Shown here: in pieces, positions 35,561-48,309 of the stretch | Numbering within the stretch: the stretch's first letter is position 1 | Layout of the letters: every line of letters begins with the position of its first letter | NCBI RefSeq assembly: GCF_014805685.1 | Contig: NC_060884.1 | Location: 15,706,856-15,770,855 of the forward strand | Length of the DNA stretch: 64,000 nucleotides | Reading direction: 5' to 3' | From: Silurus meridionalis | Lineage: Eukaryota > Chordata > Actinopteri > Siluriformes > Siluridae | The notes under the pieces: generated by a model | What the model was told of the DNA's origin: nothing | Databases searched by the model: none | Seen by the model: the letters and a program-made list of their open reading frames with translations, nothing else | Program-made: the position numbers and the translations under genes

Positions 35561-37239
35561 CTCTTCCCCTCTTCTACTCCGTTGTCTTAGAGTGATTGTG
35601 CTGTGATTCAAAGGCTGAGTTAGGGGAAGTCGAACGATCTTATCACTCACGTTCTCCGTCTTTCACATTCTCGCGCTTTTCATTCTTCTTTTTGTTCTCT
35701 CTGTGGGATAAATTTTAATCACCCACTCCTCTTACAATTGCTCAGTGCTTTCCACTCATCATCCTTTTATAACCTAATTGTCTTTTTTACCCCATTGGAC
35801 AGTGGAGTACAGCATTGTACAGCAAAAAAATAAACCCACTTTCTCTTTTTTATTTCCATGCCCAAGTGAGTCATACTGTAACTAAGTATGTTTTCTGAAT
35901 CCTTCGTATCAAATAACAAGTGAACTGAACTGGGTTGAAAATGTGGGGCCCTAGAAATAATGCAGAAGACCAAGTGGTCAAAGGTGCGTTTGGTCCTCAC
36001 ACAATCATCATGCCTAGTCACAAGTCAGAAAATTGTCATGTTGAAAAATGACCATAAAAATGACCATACCAATGACCATTTCTACCATACAAGATTACAC
36101 TTTAGAGCTGTTTAGGATGTATTCTTTTAGCGTACTGCAAAGAATTATGTATTCGCTACACCTTATACCGTAGATAACAGTACACCGTTTTAGATTCTGC
36201 CGCAGAAAATAACCGCAATTGTGAACACTATAAAACCAGATCACGTTTGTACATTACAGCTGTGTACACTTGAATATCATTGCTAAGGTGATGATATGGT
36301 GATAAGTATGGTCCTGTAATAATAGATTTTTGTAAAAGTCATTATATACATTTGACATAAATTTAGCTATATACTTTTTTTTCTAGAAAACGAAAGTTAA
36401 ACTCCTCCCCCTTTCACAGGTACATTTACTTTTACGGGTAAATTTACACAAAAACGCATCTCTATGTATATGCTATGAAGAATCATACACACTTGATGAG
36501 GTCTGTTTAGGATTTAGATTAGTAACTACACTGTTAAATGTTGTACCACACTGTCCTTTGTTTAACTTTAGTTTTACATGTCTAAAAAGTGAAAACACTA
36601 CAGTCTGCACTCCAATCCAATCCTTAACCAAACAAAAATACACGCATGTTATTTCCAATGACCTTTAATACACGCTGAGTTAACTGTCAGTTACTGTGTT
36701 GTGTCTACATGTTCAGTCAATAACACTGAGTTCTGTGGTTTTGATGCTGTAGACAGTGGAAAAGACCTCTTCTCCCCAAAGGCAGTATGTTTGCCCAAGA
36801 GCTTTAGAGCCCTGTCTTTGTGTGGATGGACTACAAAGGCCTTTTCTTGGGATTAAGTACGGGGTTCCAAAAAAGCGTGAGAAGCTGATATTTCAGCTCG
36901 ACTTCACAGCTAATGGTTTATAATTTAATAGTTAACTATTTAATTTACCAGATAATATTCTAAAGGGTTATCAATGAGGAGTTTGAACCTATTCATGATA
37001 AAATCTAAACTCCTCACACTTCTAAACTACTTCCCCTTTACTTTCAACCAATAATCTATTACTCCTGCATTGATGCTTTTTCTTGTTCAATCACAATCAT
37101 TCTCCGTACACACTGGTATTCCATGATAACTACCTGTTGCATGTGATTAGCGATTACTCAAAAAATGTTGTCTTTAGCACTAAAGTGTACCAGTATGATG
37201 TATGACAGTTCGACCTGTGGAAGTTGTGTTAAATAAACT

Positions 37240-37560
37240 ATGCCAAACGGACGAGCAAGTGCTCTTCAGTCCTCTTCATTCCGTCTCGTGTCCTCTGCCG
37301 TGTGTCCCCTCTCCTCGAGTGTTTGTTAGGAAATCCTGAGTAAACCGCTGCTGTTTGTTCTCGCTTTGTGAACGACCCGTTTTTATAGACTTCCACTGTT
37401 GACAGTTGTTTCGCTTCTGTTGGCCTCGCGCAAGCTGGATAACGCTGTGCAAATATGTACGCGTACACACTCGTGATCTCCGAAACACTTACGGACTCGC
37501 ACAATCAAGCGCCGATCCGGCTTGAAGAATGTGCTAATAACGACATAAAGACTCTCAAGT
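37240..37560 (-). promoter_or_regulatory. Candidate TATA-containing promoter upstream of gli1
   Basis: A CpG-rich island in AT-rich DNA. On the minus strand it has GTCTATAAAAACGGG (CTATAAAA at 37388-37381), followed by a CpG-rich leader of about 130 bases. A donor-like GAGTCC|GTAAGTG lies about 110 bases upstream of the TATA. The orientation suits a gli1 5' start, but nothing links it to gli1 directly. Confidence 0.25.
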
Positions 37561-38946
37561 CAAGTTAATTGGCCACTTAGTTAAAACAGTATTTCTTTTA
37601 AACAGGTTTGTTTTTTTATTAGTGTTGCTATTTGCTTTTTGCCCCGTAAAAAACAAAAAAATTACGCATTAATGTAATGTCAGTATTTAGCATTATTGAC
37701 AACTATTTTATTTTATTTTTTTAAATTAATGTTTTTTACAGACTTCAGTGAAACGTAAATTAGAAAAATTCGAGAAACTGGAATTTACTTTCCCTCTGAT
37801 GTATTAAGAACAAATGAAATGCAATCAGAAAGATCAACAGAATGCTAAACAAGGATATATTTAAGGGTTTGCATGAGATGTTAGAGGAAATGCAGACCAA
37901 AGGACTGCATGGGAATCACTTTTCGACAGTAGCACCGTGTGTACATTAGGCATTGAAAGGTCATTTGATGGTACTTTAGTAGGTGTGTGTGGTGGAATTC
38001 TTACGTGTAGCAGGGGGCCGGCTCGGAACAGCTGCTCATTAGTAGTACTTTGGCCGCAGCCGCAGGCCTGCCGTCAGGTTGCATTCACCTTAACGCGGGC
38101 AGATCATGGGGCTCAGTGGGGGATTTGATCTCAGGCTGCAACAGACCCCCTTCCTGGGTTTGATCCCTAATACCAATTCTCCCCTTTCATGCATCATCTC
38201 AAAAGCTCTTTCCAGCAAGCTGTCCCCTCCTCCCCTATCTATCCTTCTGTCTCTCTTTCGCTCCGTGACTGGTCACAAACCCATGACAATGGCAAGGCTG
38301 CAGCACCTTCTCTTTGTGTATTAGAGGACAATGGAGACTAGTGCCATAAATGCTTCCTTTTCACCCTGGGAGAAGTGTTGGTGTGTGTGTATGACTGGCT
38401 ACTGCTAAATGGGTCATTAACATGAGAAGGTGATACAGTGGGAGTGCGATAATGACAGTCACTGGTCCTAGCTTCTGTCAAAGGACTGCGATTTGGGTAA
38501 AGGTTAAATGAACATTATTACATGCTCAGTTAGTATGGGATTTAAGTTTTAACTGATTTCTCCAAATCGACTTCTGTCCAATCACACCAAAGTATAAAGT
38601 TTAACACATGCTTCCTCTTCAACAGACGAAACCAGCAACCACAACACATCACCACCTCTAGCGAACATCATAGAAGTGCTGAAGGTGCTTTGACAGCTTT
38701 CTGACCTGCGCACAAGACACCTCTTTACTTTGCCAGCGTCTCTTTAACCAACAAGGAAACAATTTAAGATTGTTTGCTGAAGCAAGTGCCATTAACTTTA
38801 GTTATTTGTTATTAAGATTTGTTTTTCCAAATATACAATTCATCTACTAACTTGTGCTCAAAACAGTGAACAGCTGCCTCATCACTTTTTTTGTCATGTA
38901 GAGCAGAAAAGCAGAAAAAACATATATAGCAATTTCCTTACATCTA

Positions 38947-38948
<2 letters not shown>

Positions 38949-38996
<48 letters not shown>
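38949..38996 (+). repeat. (AC)n microsatellite
   Basis: Perfect AC tract followed by AAAC repeats. Confidence 0.95.
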
Positions 38997-39001
<5 letters not shown>

Positions 39002-39786
39002 AACAAATAAAATCTGAGATATGGCCAAATTTCCAAAATGTTTTATAAGTTAGAGTTTACAAAAAAAAAAGAAATCCATACAACTGCACCCTTTTATACG
39101 AAGTGCCTTGTTCTGTACACAAACAGTCTTTTCATTAAAAAAGCCAATTATTAACCAAGTAATTAATGGGGTTAATTCGCTGCCCACTGTTTATTTGTCC
39201 TGATACATAATAGAATAAGAAATCATTTGCATTTCCAAAAAAACTTGTCTGAAGTTTCTTGACAGCTCTGTGCTTGACAATTTCTACCACATCACACTGG
39301 CCGCATCAAGCCACAGCTTGCGTCTCACACAGAGCGTAAGTCGGTGGTCCAAGGCACAGTTGGCATTGATGAGTAACAGCTTTAGTACACTGACCAGCTG
39401 CATCAAGTGTTTTTTTTTTGTTGTTTTTGTTTTTTTGCACTGTGCCTAATCATGTATATACATCTGAATCAAAGTTTATTCTGGTTGGGACTTTGCTGTT
39501 TATGATTTCATTAGTAAGTAATATGGTTTAGTATGGGAGAATACGCAACAGGTTAACAAAGGGTTCACAGCTTTTTGTGTCTGAAGCTTATTGCAGGATT
39601 GCATTTAAACAGGAAACATTTTGATGAGGGCCAAATGTGTCTGACATGAACAGGAGAGAGATATGGGGGAAAAGAGGATCCCTCATGAGATCAGAAAACT
39701 CCTAAATGAATAAAATCCTAAAGCCAGAGGGTACATTAGCATTTTAACAGGCATACTGGGGGCCTGTCTAAGCCTGCCTTAGCGTA

Positions 39787-39847
<61 letters not shown>
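39787..39847 (+). repeat. (CA)n microsatellite
   Basis: Perfect CA tract of about 30 units. Confidence 0.95.
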
Positions 39848-39849
<2 letters not shown>

Positions 39850-40226
39850 AGGCCCTAGAGCTGGCTGGCTGGTTGCTAGACAATGTAATTGGTTATGTGG
39901 GTTATGTAAAGGCTCTTGTGCACACAAAGCCAGAGGGGCAGCAGTGCTATTGTGAGCTCTTCAGCATCCGCTCATTCCGCACAGAAAGCCCCACTTTCTA
40001 ACCAGCCATCACACTTCAGACTGTTAACCGCCTTTACTCTCTCTCTCTCTCACACTTTCTCTCTCTCTCTTTCTCAATCCTTCTCTCTCCCATTCCTGCT
40101 CTGTTTATGAGAGATGAGGCTGTGATTTATCCATCCAGCTCCCCCTCCTTCTGTCTACTTCAGCTCTGGGGTTAAAACAACTGCCTCCTTGACCAGTGTG
40201 TCTAACAGCCCTGGAGAGAATTTGGG

Positions 40227-40228
<2 letters not shown>

Positions 40229-40270
<42 letters not shown>
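40229..40270 (+). repeat. (GT)n microsatellite
   Basis: Perfect GT tract. Confidence 0.95.
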
Positions 40271-40272
<2 letters not shown>

Positions 40273-43200
40273 TTAGTCCAGTCTCTGGAACTATGCCTCA
40301 AGGCTTCTCCTGGGTTTGGGATGAGCCGCTTGAGGCTTAGGGGAAAAAAACGCTGTCCAGGCTCCACCCTGAGTATATATACACGTGTGTGTATGTGTGT
40401 GTGTTCTGTTCACATAGCGGTGAGCCACACACATCTGTACCTCAGCTCTCACCCAAAATGGTCCACCTGAGGAATATTAGCCTCAAATATGAGTAAATAA
40501 TAACAACTCACCATAATTTTTACCATTGCAGGAAAATGGTTATAACTCGTAACATAATCCCTTAAGACCTGAGGAAAATCTTCTGCTGCTGACCAAGGTG
40601 AAAACACACAGACAGTTGCTATGTTGTGTCTCATGTGTGTATCCCAGGCTCTTAGAACAGAAAATTTTTTCACTTCGCTGTGGAGTTTCCCTGATCAGAG
40701 CCACGAGTGTGTCTGTGTCTAAGGGTGTGAACAGCAGTGTAATGGGATGTGAGCATCCTGCTTTAAGAGCAATGGTGGACCAAAAGTTTTTGCCCTTTGA
40801 CCTGTACTTTCCCTTATAACACAAATATAGAATGACCAAGCACTTTCCCACACTCAAGCTACTAGTCCCTGCATAAATCTCTCTCTCTCTAGCAGTTCAT
40901 TGTGCAGAGTCATTACATACAGGTGTCTCAACAGGGAGCCAGAGAAAGCATGACACAACACACACCTGCTCGTCACAAAGCAATGGTAAAGTAATCAGGA
41001 GAAAGTTTCTTATCCAAATGACTTCCTGTTTCTCTAGAAAATGTGTGTACTTTTACTCTTTAATTCACATTATATCATCTATGGCTTAATTACATTTCAG
41101 TCGATTTTGCTAACAGTAATTTAAAATCAAAACTTCATTAATACTTCTGTTAAAAAAGTACGATTGACAAATGAATCGGGCTCCATTGCCATGAACATTA
41201 ATCTTAATACTGAAAACAACAACATTTTAATTCAACAAAGACATACACGATACGACCAACATGATTATTGCCACACTGCCATAATGTTATTCATAAGAAA
41301 GATCTTCAGTGCTATGGTACAATTGAATAGTTTCGACCAGAACGCTATAAACTGCTTAGAACACGAGACTGTAAACTGCAAAAAGTACTAACATCCCAAT
41401 CACATGCCTAAATGTGAACTAGTTTACTAGAGTTAACTTAACTATCTGAGATTAAAGACACAAGATATAGGGTCAGTTGCACATTTATAGATGCAGACAT
41501 CATTTAATAAAGGTAAACATCTGTAAATGTGGCATTTAGCATACTCAAAACAACTTATTATTGCAGATATATGAATGCTTTCAAAATATAGCCTAAAATG
41601 TTAAGTTACACTCATCACCATAAACTGTCACTGAAAGTTATCCTAAACAGAATAAATAATTTGGATGACTAGAATGTTGTATTATACATTTGGTATAACA
41701 TTAATGACTGATACTTAATTAGGAGAAACAGCTAGCTCCCACACATGCTTGTTTACACTACCTGAGCAAAGGTGAGAGAAAATGAATGCTGCCTCTGTGT
41801 GTATATGTGCGAGTGTGTAGCTGTGGGATGAGCCACAAACCCCACTATTTAACCAGGTGTGGGGCCACTGTCCTGCCTCTCCGTCCACCTGGGAAAGACT
41901 TTTAACAGAACAATGGATTTATACTCAGTGTATACAGTGCTATCTGACACACTTGGGTCACATTGTACAACTCGGGTCAGAAAATGTTAACTTATATTTT
42001 AAATACACTTTTAACACTAATTAACTTCCAGGAAAATTATAAGAGAGCTCACAGAGCCAGCAGCTTGGAGCTTCAATCTCTGAAATGTCATTAAACATCT
42101 ATAACATGGTGAATAAAACATTGATGAAGTTCACATTCATTGGACTTGCCTGTAGTGAGGTTCCTTTGAGTCCTTTAGCAGCGGGCTAGTCTCAGCATGG
42201 GCTTTCAATCCTCTACACAAAACCAGTCGCACACAGAGTGCGAGATCAAACAAACTAGTACAGATCCCACTTTTGCTATTTTTCTTCTTGCCTTTTCTTC
42301 TTGTGCAGTGAGGCCGCTGAAGATGAACCACAATCCTTCACTGAACCTTTGCAGTCTCACACACACATACACTCTCACTCTTCATCTTACACCCGCCTAC
42401 CCTTCCAACCCCTTGATGGCAGGTGGACTTGGCTTCCGTGAACTTTGCTGACAGAAAGTTTTAGAATGGGGGTAAATCGGCCAATTGAGGAAGAGGGTGG
42501 GAGACTACTAAAGGATGGGCAGAGAGAAAAAGGGGGATGTGTAAGGAATTGCATCAAGGAAGAAAGCTCAGAACCTGAAACAACAACAGCTGTGGCAGCA
42601 TGCCAACCATTTAGCATTTGTCATCAATAGGAGGGGCATGGTAATGTTGCTGACCTAACTGATCGTCATACACATCTATAACAAAGCCACTACAGGCTGT
42701 GACCAACGGCATTACAGACTGTAGGCCTAGCACATGTCAGCTTTTCTATCTATAAAACAAAAAAAATGAACAAGTACAAACAGGCCTTAGTTATTGAAAT
42801 ACGGTAAATGCATCACAATAGCCTGTTTAGGAATCCTGATGTCCTAGTATATTACACGCCCCTATATTCTGTCATTGTACCCTTAAAGTCATGGCTGTAA
42901 AAGTCTCTAATAGTTATATCAAACTGAAATCATTGTGTGACCACATCGATGTGATTCAGAGCTTCTTTTTTGCTTGCCTAAGAGTTATGAAATGTCAGCG
43001 CCTTGCAAACTGCTCCATCTTGTGCTGATGTAGTGTTCTCATGCCAACCAAAAATAAGATCAGCATATCATTTTTATCCTGGCACTCGATCCGACATGCA
43101 TTAAGCGCTGATTCTTCCTAGCAGAAAACATGCAAGAGGGGGATCTCAACTCTTACTTACTCCACACCGGGATGTCAATTGACCGGTGATATTTATCACC

Positions 43201-43351
43201 CTTGTACTAAAAAGGAAGCGTTCCCATTTTACCAGTAGCTTAGTGGCGTGGTCACACACACACTCTGACTAGTGAGAAAACATCTGTGGCAGCGGCAAAC
43301 ACCACACCGGTTTGCTTTGGCTTAAAGAATGAGGGCGGAAGAAGATGGTAT

Positions 43352-43353
<2 letters not shown>

Positions 43354-43395
<42 letters not shown>

Positions 43396-43400
43396 TGTGT
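43354..43400 (+). repeat. (GT)n microsatellite
   Basis: GT tract with one TA break. Confidence 0.9.
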
Positions 43401-43781
43401 TCCAAAACAACTGGGAATGGGGCTGAGACACACCACTCCATTATAGTTGTAGTAGTGCAGTATATACAAGTGTAACTACAGTACAATAAAATGTGTACTG
43501 GTTTTGGTCAGATTTTTTTAATCATTAAAACCTTTGAATCAATGAGAAAAAATTTCATTGAACCAGTCAAGCTGCTGCCTCCTAATTTTACCAAGATCTT
43601 GGAGAACGAACCCTAAAGGTCTATAGGATCAGACTAAGTGGAAGTGCAGGCCTCTGACGGAGGTTTTTGTAGCAGCTGAACTTGAAAAAGCTGTAACTCT
43701 GAATGACTGAATGCTGGACGGACACAAGGGACGAACTGTGTGTAATTAATGACATGCAATTATTACAGAATGAACGAGGCA

Positions 43782-43782
<1 letters not shown>

Positions 43783-43832
<50 letters not shown>
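43783..43832 (+). repeat. (CA)n microsatellite
   Basis: Perfect CA tract; with the GT tract 380 bases upstream it forms an opposite-strand pair. Confidence 0.95.
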
Positions 43833-43834
<2 letters not shown>

Positions 43835-44945
43835 CAGTCAATAATAGCTTTAATGGCTTACAGTCATGACTATTACCATGAAACCCTCACATATTAGCAG
43901 GCATGGGGCTTAGAGAGGAGACAGTGCAGAGGAAACGTCATGGGAACGAGACTAAACGAGTGCTATATTAGGACTCAAATGATCTCTGTTTGCTTTAATT
44001 ATTTTTAAAAAGCTCTGCATGTGTATACAGATCCACTTTTTCATATTAAGTCAAAGCACACATTGAATCTTCTCAGACAAATTCATAATTTATTTCTTAT
44101 GTAAGGGATTTATAGTATTTTCTAAAAACAATTGCTGCAGGTGGTAAGACTCTAACATTAACGGTGCTAAACCATTAAAGTATATATATAAAAAATTTAT
44201 AATGTTTTAATTTATTTAAACAACATTTTTTTGCTATTTTTTTTTGTCTGACATGATCCATACTCAATTTATTTACTTAAATCAGCTCACAGTTGCTGCT
44301 TTAATCACACTATTACTAGGACAGCAGATTCTGCACATCTTATTTACAGACGGAATCAAGGAGAAGGAAAGATGCGGGCTATGATCCCCCAACCCCCCTC
44401 CCCTTTCACATAAAACAAACAGAGTGGGCTGGCACGAAAGCACTCATAGCTGAGTGAGTCTTATCAGATCTGAAGCTCGGGCTGGAAAACGAGCATTGCT
44501 GAAGCACTAGCATTTCCAGAGAGAACATCTTTTTTGCTTTCTTATTTCCCCTTACTCCCTACTTCTAAATAAAATCATATATAACTTCTTGTTGCAACAT
44601 TTTCAAACCGGTTGGGTAAAACAAGCCGGACAGGGCTCAGGGGACCAATAAAACAACTTGAAAGAAATTGGCATATCAGAGGCTGTAAGAATGCGTGAAC
44701 ATCATGTTTCCCAAGGTGGAAATTATGATCCCACACACACTGACAGAGTAAAGCCATTATCTAGGCATTCCTGTGCATAGAGTTCACCTCGAAAATCAAC
44801 ACCCTTGTGTTGTGTATTCACTATAAACGCCAAGGTGGAAGAACAAACGCAGGGGAAATGCACAAACTGTAAATAATTTGTGTCGCAGATTGGACAAGGT
44901 GTAAGATAATAATAATATTTAAAAAATAATCACCTTTTGTTGGAG

Positions 44946-44952
44946 AAGAAAA

Positions 44953-45011
<59 letters not shown>
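44946..45011 (+). repeat. (GAAA)n microsatellite
   Basis: Tetranucleotide purine tract of about 16 units. Confidence 0.95.
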
Positions 45012-45012
<1 letters not shown>

Positions 45013-45165
45013 ACGAAAGAATAGACTGAAACGTATTTCACTGAGTTTTCTGTCCCACTTGCTTTCTGTGATTTGCTCAGACTGTTGCTCCGGCCCACCC
45101 AAGAAGAAGCAGCAGCCCATGGGCATAAATCTGAGAGCCTGACTCACAGTGGATTTAATCTACAG

Positions 45166-45201
<36 letters not shown>

Positions 45202-45794
45202 TTTTAACCCTAACTCCTCTTTCTTGTCTTGTTCGATATCCTTCCCTTCTCACCACCAAGTTATGAAACATAACCCTTTCTCAGACGTTATGAATAATAT
45301 TATTTCGCTGAGTTTGTTACTGAATGTGCCGTGTGAATATTTGTGTGTGTGTGTGTGTGTGTGTTGCTACCCCAAGTGTTGCACATGTATGCAACAAGTC
45401 AGTCGACTATTCAAATTCCACATCCATCTGTAGTTTGAAATCTTTAATTCACTTACATTCTGAGTAAATGAGTAAAGACACAAAGCTTTACCCATGCCTC
45501 ATTTTTGTTTGTTCATTACAATAGTTCAGAACAATCTTCTAGTTCATCTTCAAACTAGCCAACTGGTAAACACTTGAAATCCTTGCACAGTTTCAAAGAG
45601 ATCAGGTAATTGAGTGGTTGCTCTGTTGTATCTAATTTGTCAAATGCTGAAAATCCAAATGAGGAGAACAGAAACATCAGAGGTGTATAATTATACTGAT
45701 GGCAGCAAAAGAATATGCAGTCTCTATGGCAACCGGTGCGAATAATAAACACCACTCCCCCTCTTTTCTCAAAGAGGTGGACATCAGTGAGTCA

Positions 45795-45796
<2 letters not shown>

Positions 45797-45840
<44 letters not shown>

Positions 45841-45970
45841 TATTGCCGAGATCCATAGAGAAGAGAGAGAGTGTGTGTGTGTGTGTGTGTGTGTATCAGA
45901 GATTTCTGGCATGTGTTTTTTGTTTGATGTTTGTCTCTGGGTCTGGGTCAGGGTCTATACAACACACACC

Positions 45971-46024
<54 letters not shown>
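45797..46024 (+). repeat. (CA)n-(GT)n-(CA)n cluster
   Basis: CA at 45797-45838, GT at 45873-45894 and CA at 45968-46024; alternating arms are mutually complementary. Confidence 0.92.
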
Positions 46025-46027
<3 letters not shown>

Positions 46028-46531
46028 CTACTAAGTCCTCAGGCCTACTTAATGCTTACTTACACCCTAAGACCATTGTAACAGGCTGCATAATCGATTG
46101 ACAAAACAAAAAATGCTAAAGTAACACATGCTACTCTGTGTCAACAGAACACCAAAAAGATAACTTTTTCAAACAATTCAAAGTGAACAGGTCTTCAGTT
46201 AAAGCAGGATGCTGAAAAAATTGTTGTAATTTGTTCCTGGCAAAAGTTATAACATGACAAATGTAAACAGATATGGCAAGGAATTAATATATTCCTTAAC
46301 AGTCTTAATCTTTTAACCAGCTTTTAATAGCTCTTTTTTTCCTCAGTTGGGTTTGATAAGTTTTTTCTTTCTCTGATTATCCAGCAATAAAATAACTGCT
46401 CACTGAAACCATGTAGGAGATTTCATATGTATGGGAGTGCAGAAGTCTTTAAATAGAAATGTATGAAGATGAAAAAGAGTTTACCACTCTAAAAGACCAT
46501 AGGGTTTATCATTTATATCTAAAATGCCGAA

Positions 46532-46535
<4 letters not shown>

Positions 46536-46599
<64 letters not shown>
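46536..46599 (+). repeat. (TA)n microsatellite
   Basis: Perfect TA tract, then ATATTATATTA. Confidence 0.95.
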
Positions 46600-46604
<5 letters not shown>

Positions 46605-47451
46605 TATATATTACGGCTGTCAAAATTAAAACCGTCCTTTAGAAAATTAGAGTATTTAAAACTTATTTAAAAAGTATTAATTATTCAAGGTAAAGAAAGT
46701 ATGCAAAGAGAGATATCACTCCAGAACTCGGCATTTATGCTGCATTCAGTGCTATTAGCAACTGTGCACAGCGAAACAGTCACTCAAAGAAATATTGTGT
46801 TCAAGGTTAAAAAAACTACTACATGACTGAATCAAAAATCTACATGTATATAGAAATAAAAAGATTTACATGTAGCTTACATTTTTTATGTAATCTTTCT
46901 TTTTAAACTGTATTTCTTACTTCTTGATTTTTTTTCTCCTGCCTTTGGGCTTTGACTACAGATAGAAATTTGTACTTTCTTCTGTGAGTCAAATCATTTG
47001 ACTCAGTTCATGAATAAGAGTTGACTCTTTTGCCTTCCAAACAGCTCATGGGCTTTTTTATTTTTATTTCCTTAAATCACTTTGTCCAGATATCTGATCA
47101 CCTTTCTTAATGCATCTATATGCATACCATAAATATTTCACCAACAGCAGTGTAACATATTTGTGACAGTCCCTCACAGACATTTAAACATATTTTACCA
47201 TTCATTCTAAAAAAATTATGTTTTTTTAAGTATTAGACAAAAGTTTGGACCAACCTTCTCCTTCAGTGTATTTTTTATAATTTGTATTATTGTTATTTTC
47301 AACATTCAAAATGAATTTGAAGACTAACTATGAATGAACAAATATTGAATTATTTGCTATACAAAAGCACGTGAAACAACCAAGCATGTGTTTTATATTT
47401 ACGATTCTTCAAAGGAGCCACCTTTTGCTTTGATGTCAGCTTTGCACACTT

Positions 47452-47690
47452 TCACTCAGCCTCATGAGTCACCTGGAATGACTTTCTAACAGTCTTGAGG
47501 AGTTCCCAGAGATGTTGAGTACTTGTTGACTGCTTTTTCTTCACTGTCTGGTCCAACTCATCCCAAACAATCTCAACTGCTTTTAGATCCGGCGATTGTG
47601 GAAGCCAGGTCATCTGATGCAGCACTTTATCATTCTCCTTCTTAAACAAATAACTCTTACACAAGCTAGAGGTGTGTTTGGAATCATTGT
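47452..47690 (-). pseudogene. Tc1 transposase C-terminal fragment
   Basis: It reads DNDSKHTSSLCKSYL (second catalytic Asp block, DNDPKHTS in intact relatives), then TWLPQSPDLKAVEIVWDELD, where the VE supplies the third acidic residue, and ends LLKTVRKSFQ. It is separated from the N-terminal fragment by decayed sequence. Confidence 0.8.
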
Positions 47691-47970
47691 CCTGGTGGAA
47701 AACAAATTATGGTTACACTAAGTGCAAACCAGATAGGATGGCATTTTGGTGCTGGTTACATGTGCTCTCGATTTTGAAGTTTAAATCATCAACAGTGTCA
47801 TAGACACTGCCACACCATCACACCTCCTCCTCCATGGTTTGCAGTATGAACCACAGATTCAGGAAACGTCCATTCACCCTCTGTATGTCTAATAGACAAA
47901 GGGGTTAGAACCAAAAATATCAAATTTGGGCTCATCAGACCAAAGGACAGTTTTCCACTGATCTAACTGT

Positions 47971-48309
47971 CTATTTCTTGTGTTTCTTGGCCCAAGAAAG
48001 TCTCTTCTGCTTGTTGTTCTTCCGAAGTAATGGTTTCTGTTCGACCATGAAGGCCTGACTCACACAGACTCTTCTGAACAGTGGATGTTGAAATATGTCT
48101 GACACTTTAACTCTGGGAAGCATTTGTGTAAATCCATAGTTTCTGAGACTGCTAATTCTAATAAACGTATCCTCTGCAGCAGAGGTAGCTCTCGGCCTTC
48201 CTGTCCTGGAACAATCCTCATGGGAGCCTGTTTCATCATAGCATTTGATGGTTTTAGAGACTGTACTTTCTGATAAATGTAAAGTTCTTGAGATTTCTTG
48301 GTTTGACAC
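47971..48309 (-). pseudogene. Tc1 transposase N-terminal fragment
   Basis: 112 codons starting MSNQEISRTLHLSESTVSKT, the paired-like helix-turn-helix of Tc1 transposases, then GRPRATSAAED (GRPR AT-hook-like motif) and the region before the first catalytic Asp. Reading is lost to frameshifts and stops after KKHKK. Confidence 0.8.

Larger units (their letters stand above)
27700..47228. other. gli1 5' intron or upstream region without recognised coding exons
   Basis: This holds microsatellites, one SINE-like repeat and several GC-richer islands (about 30700-31000, 37240-37560 and 37930-38120) that could be promoters or conserved regulatory elements. No long open frame resembles a known protein. 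Confidence 0.4.
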
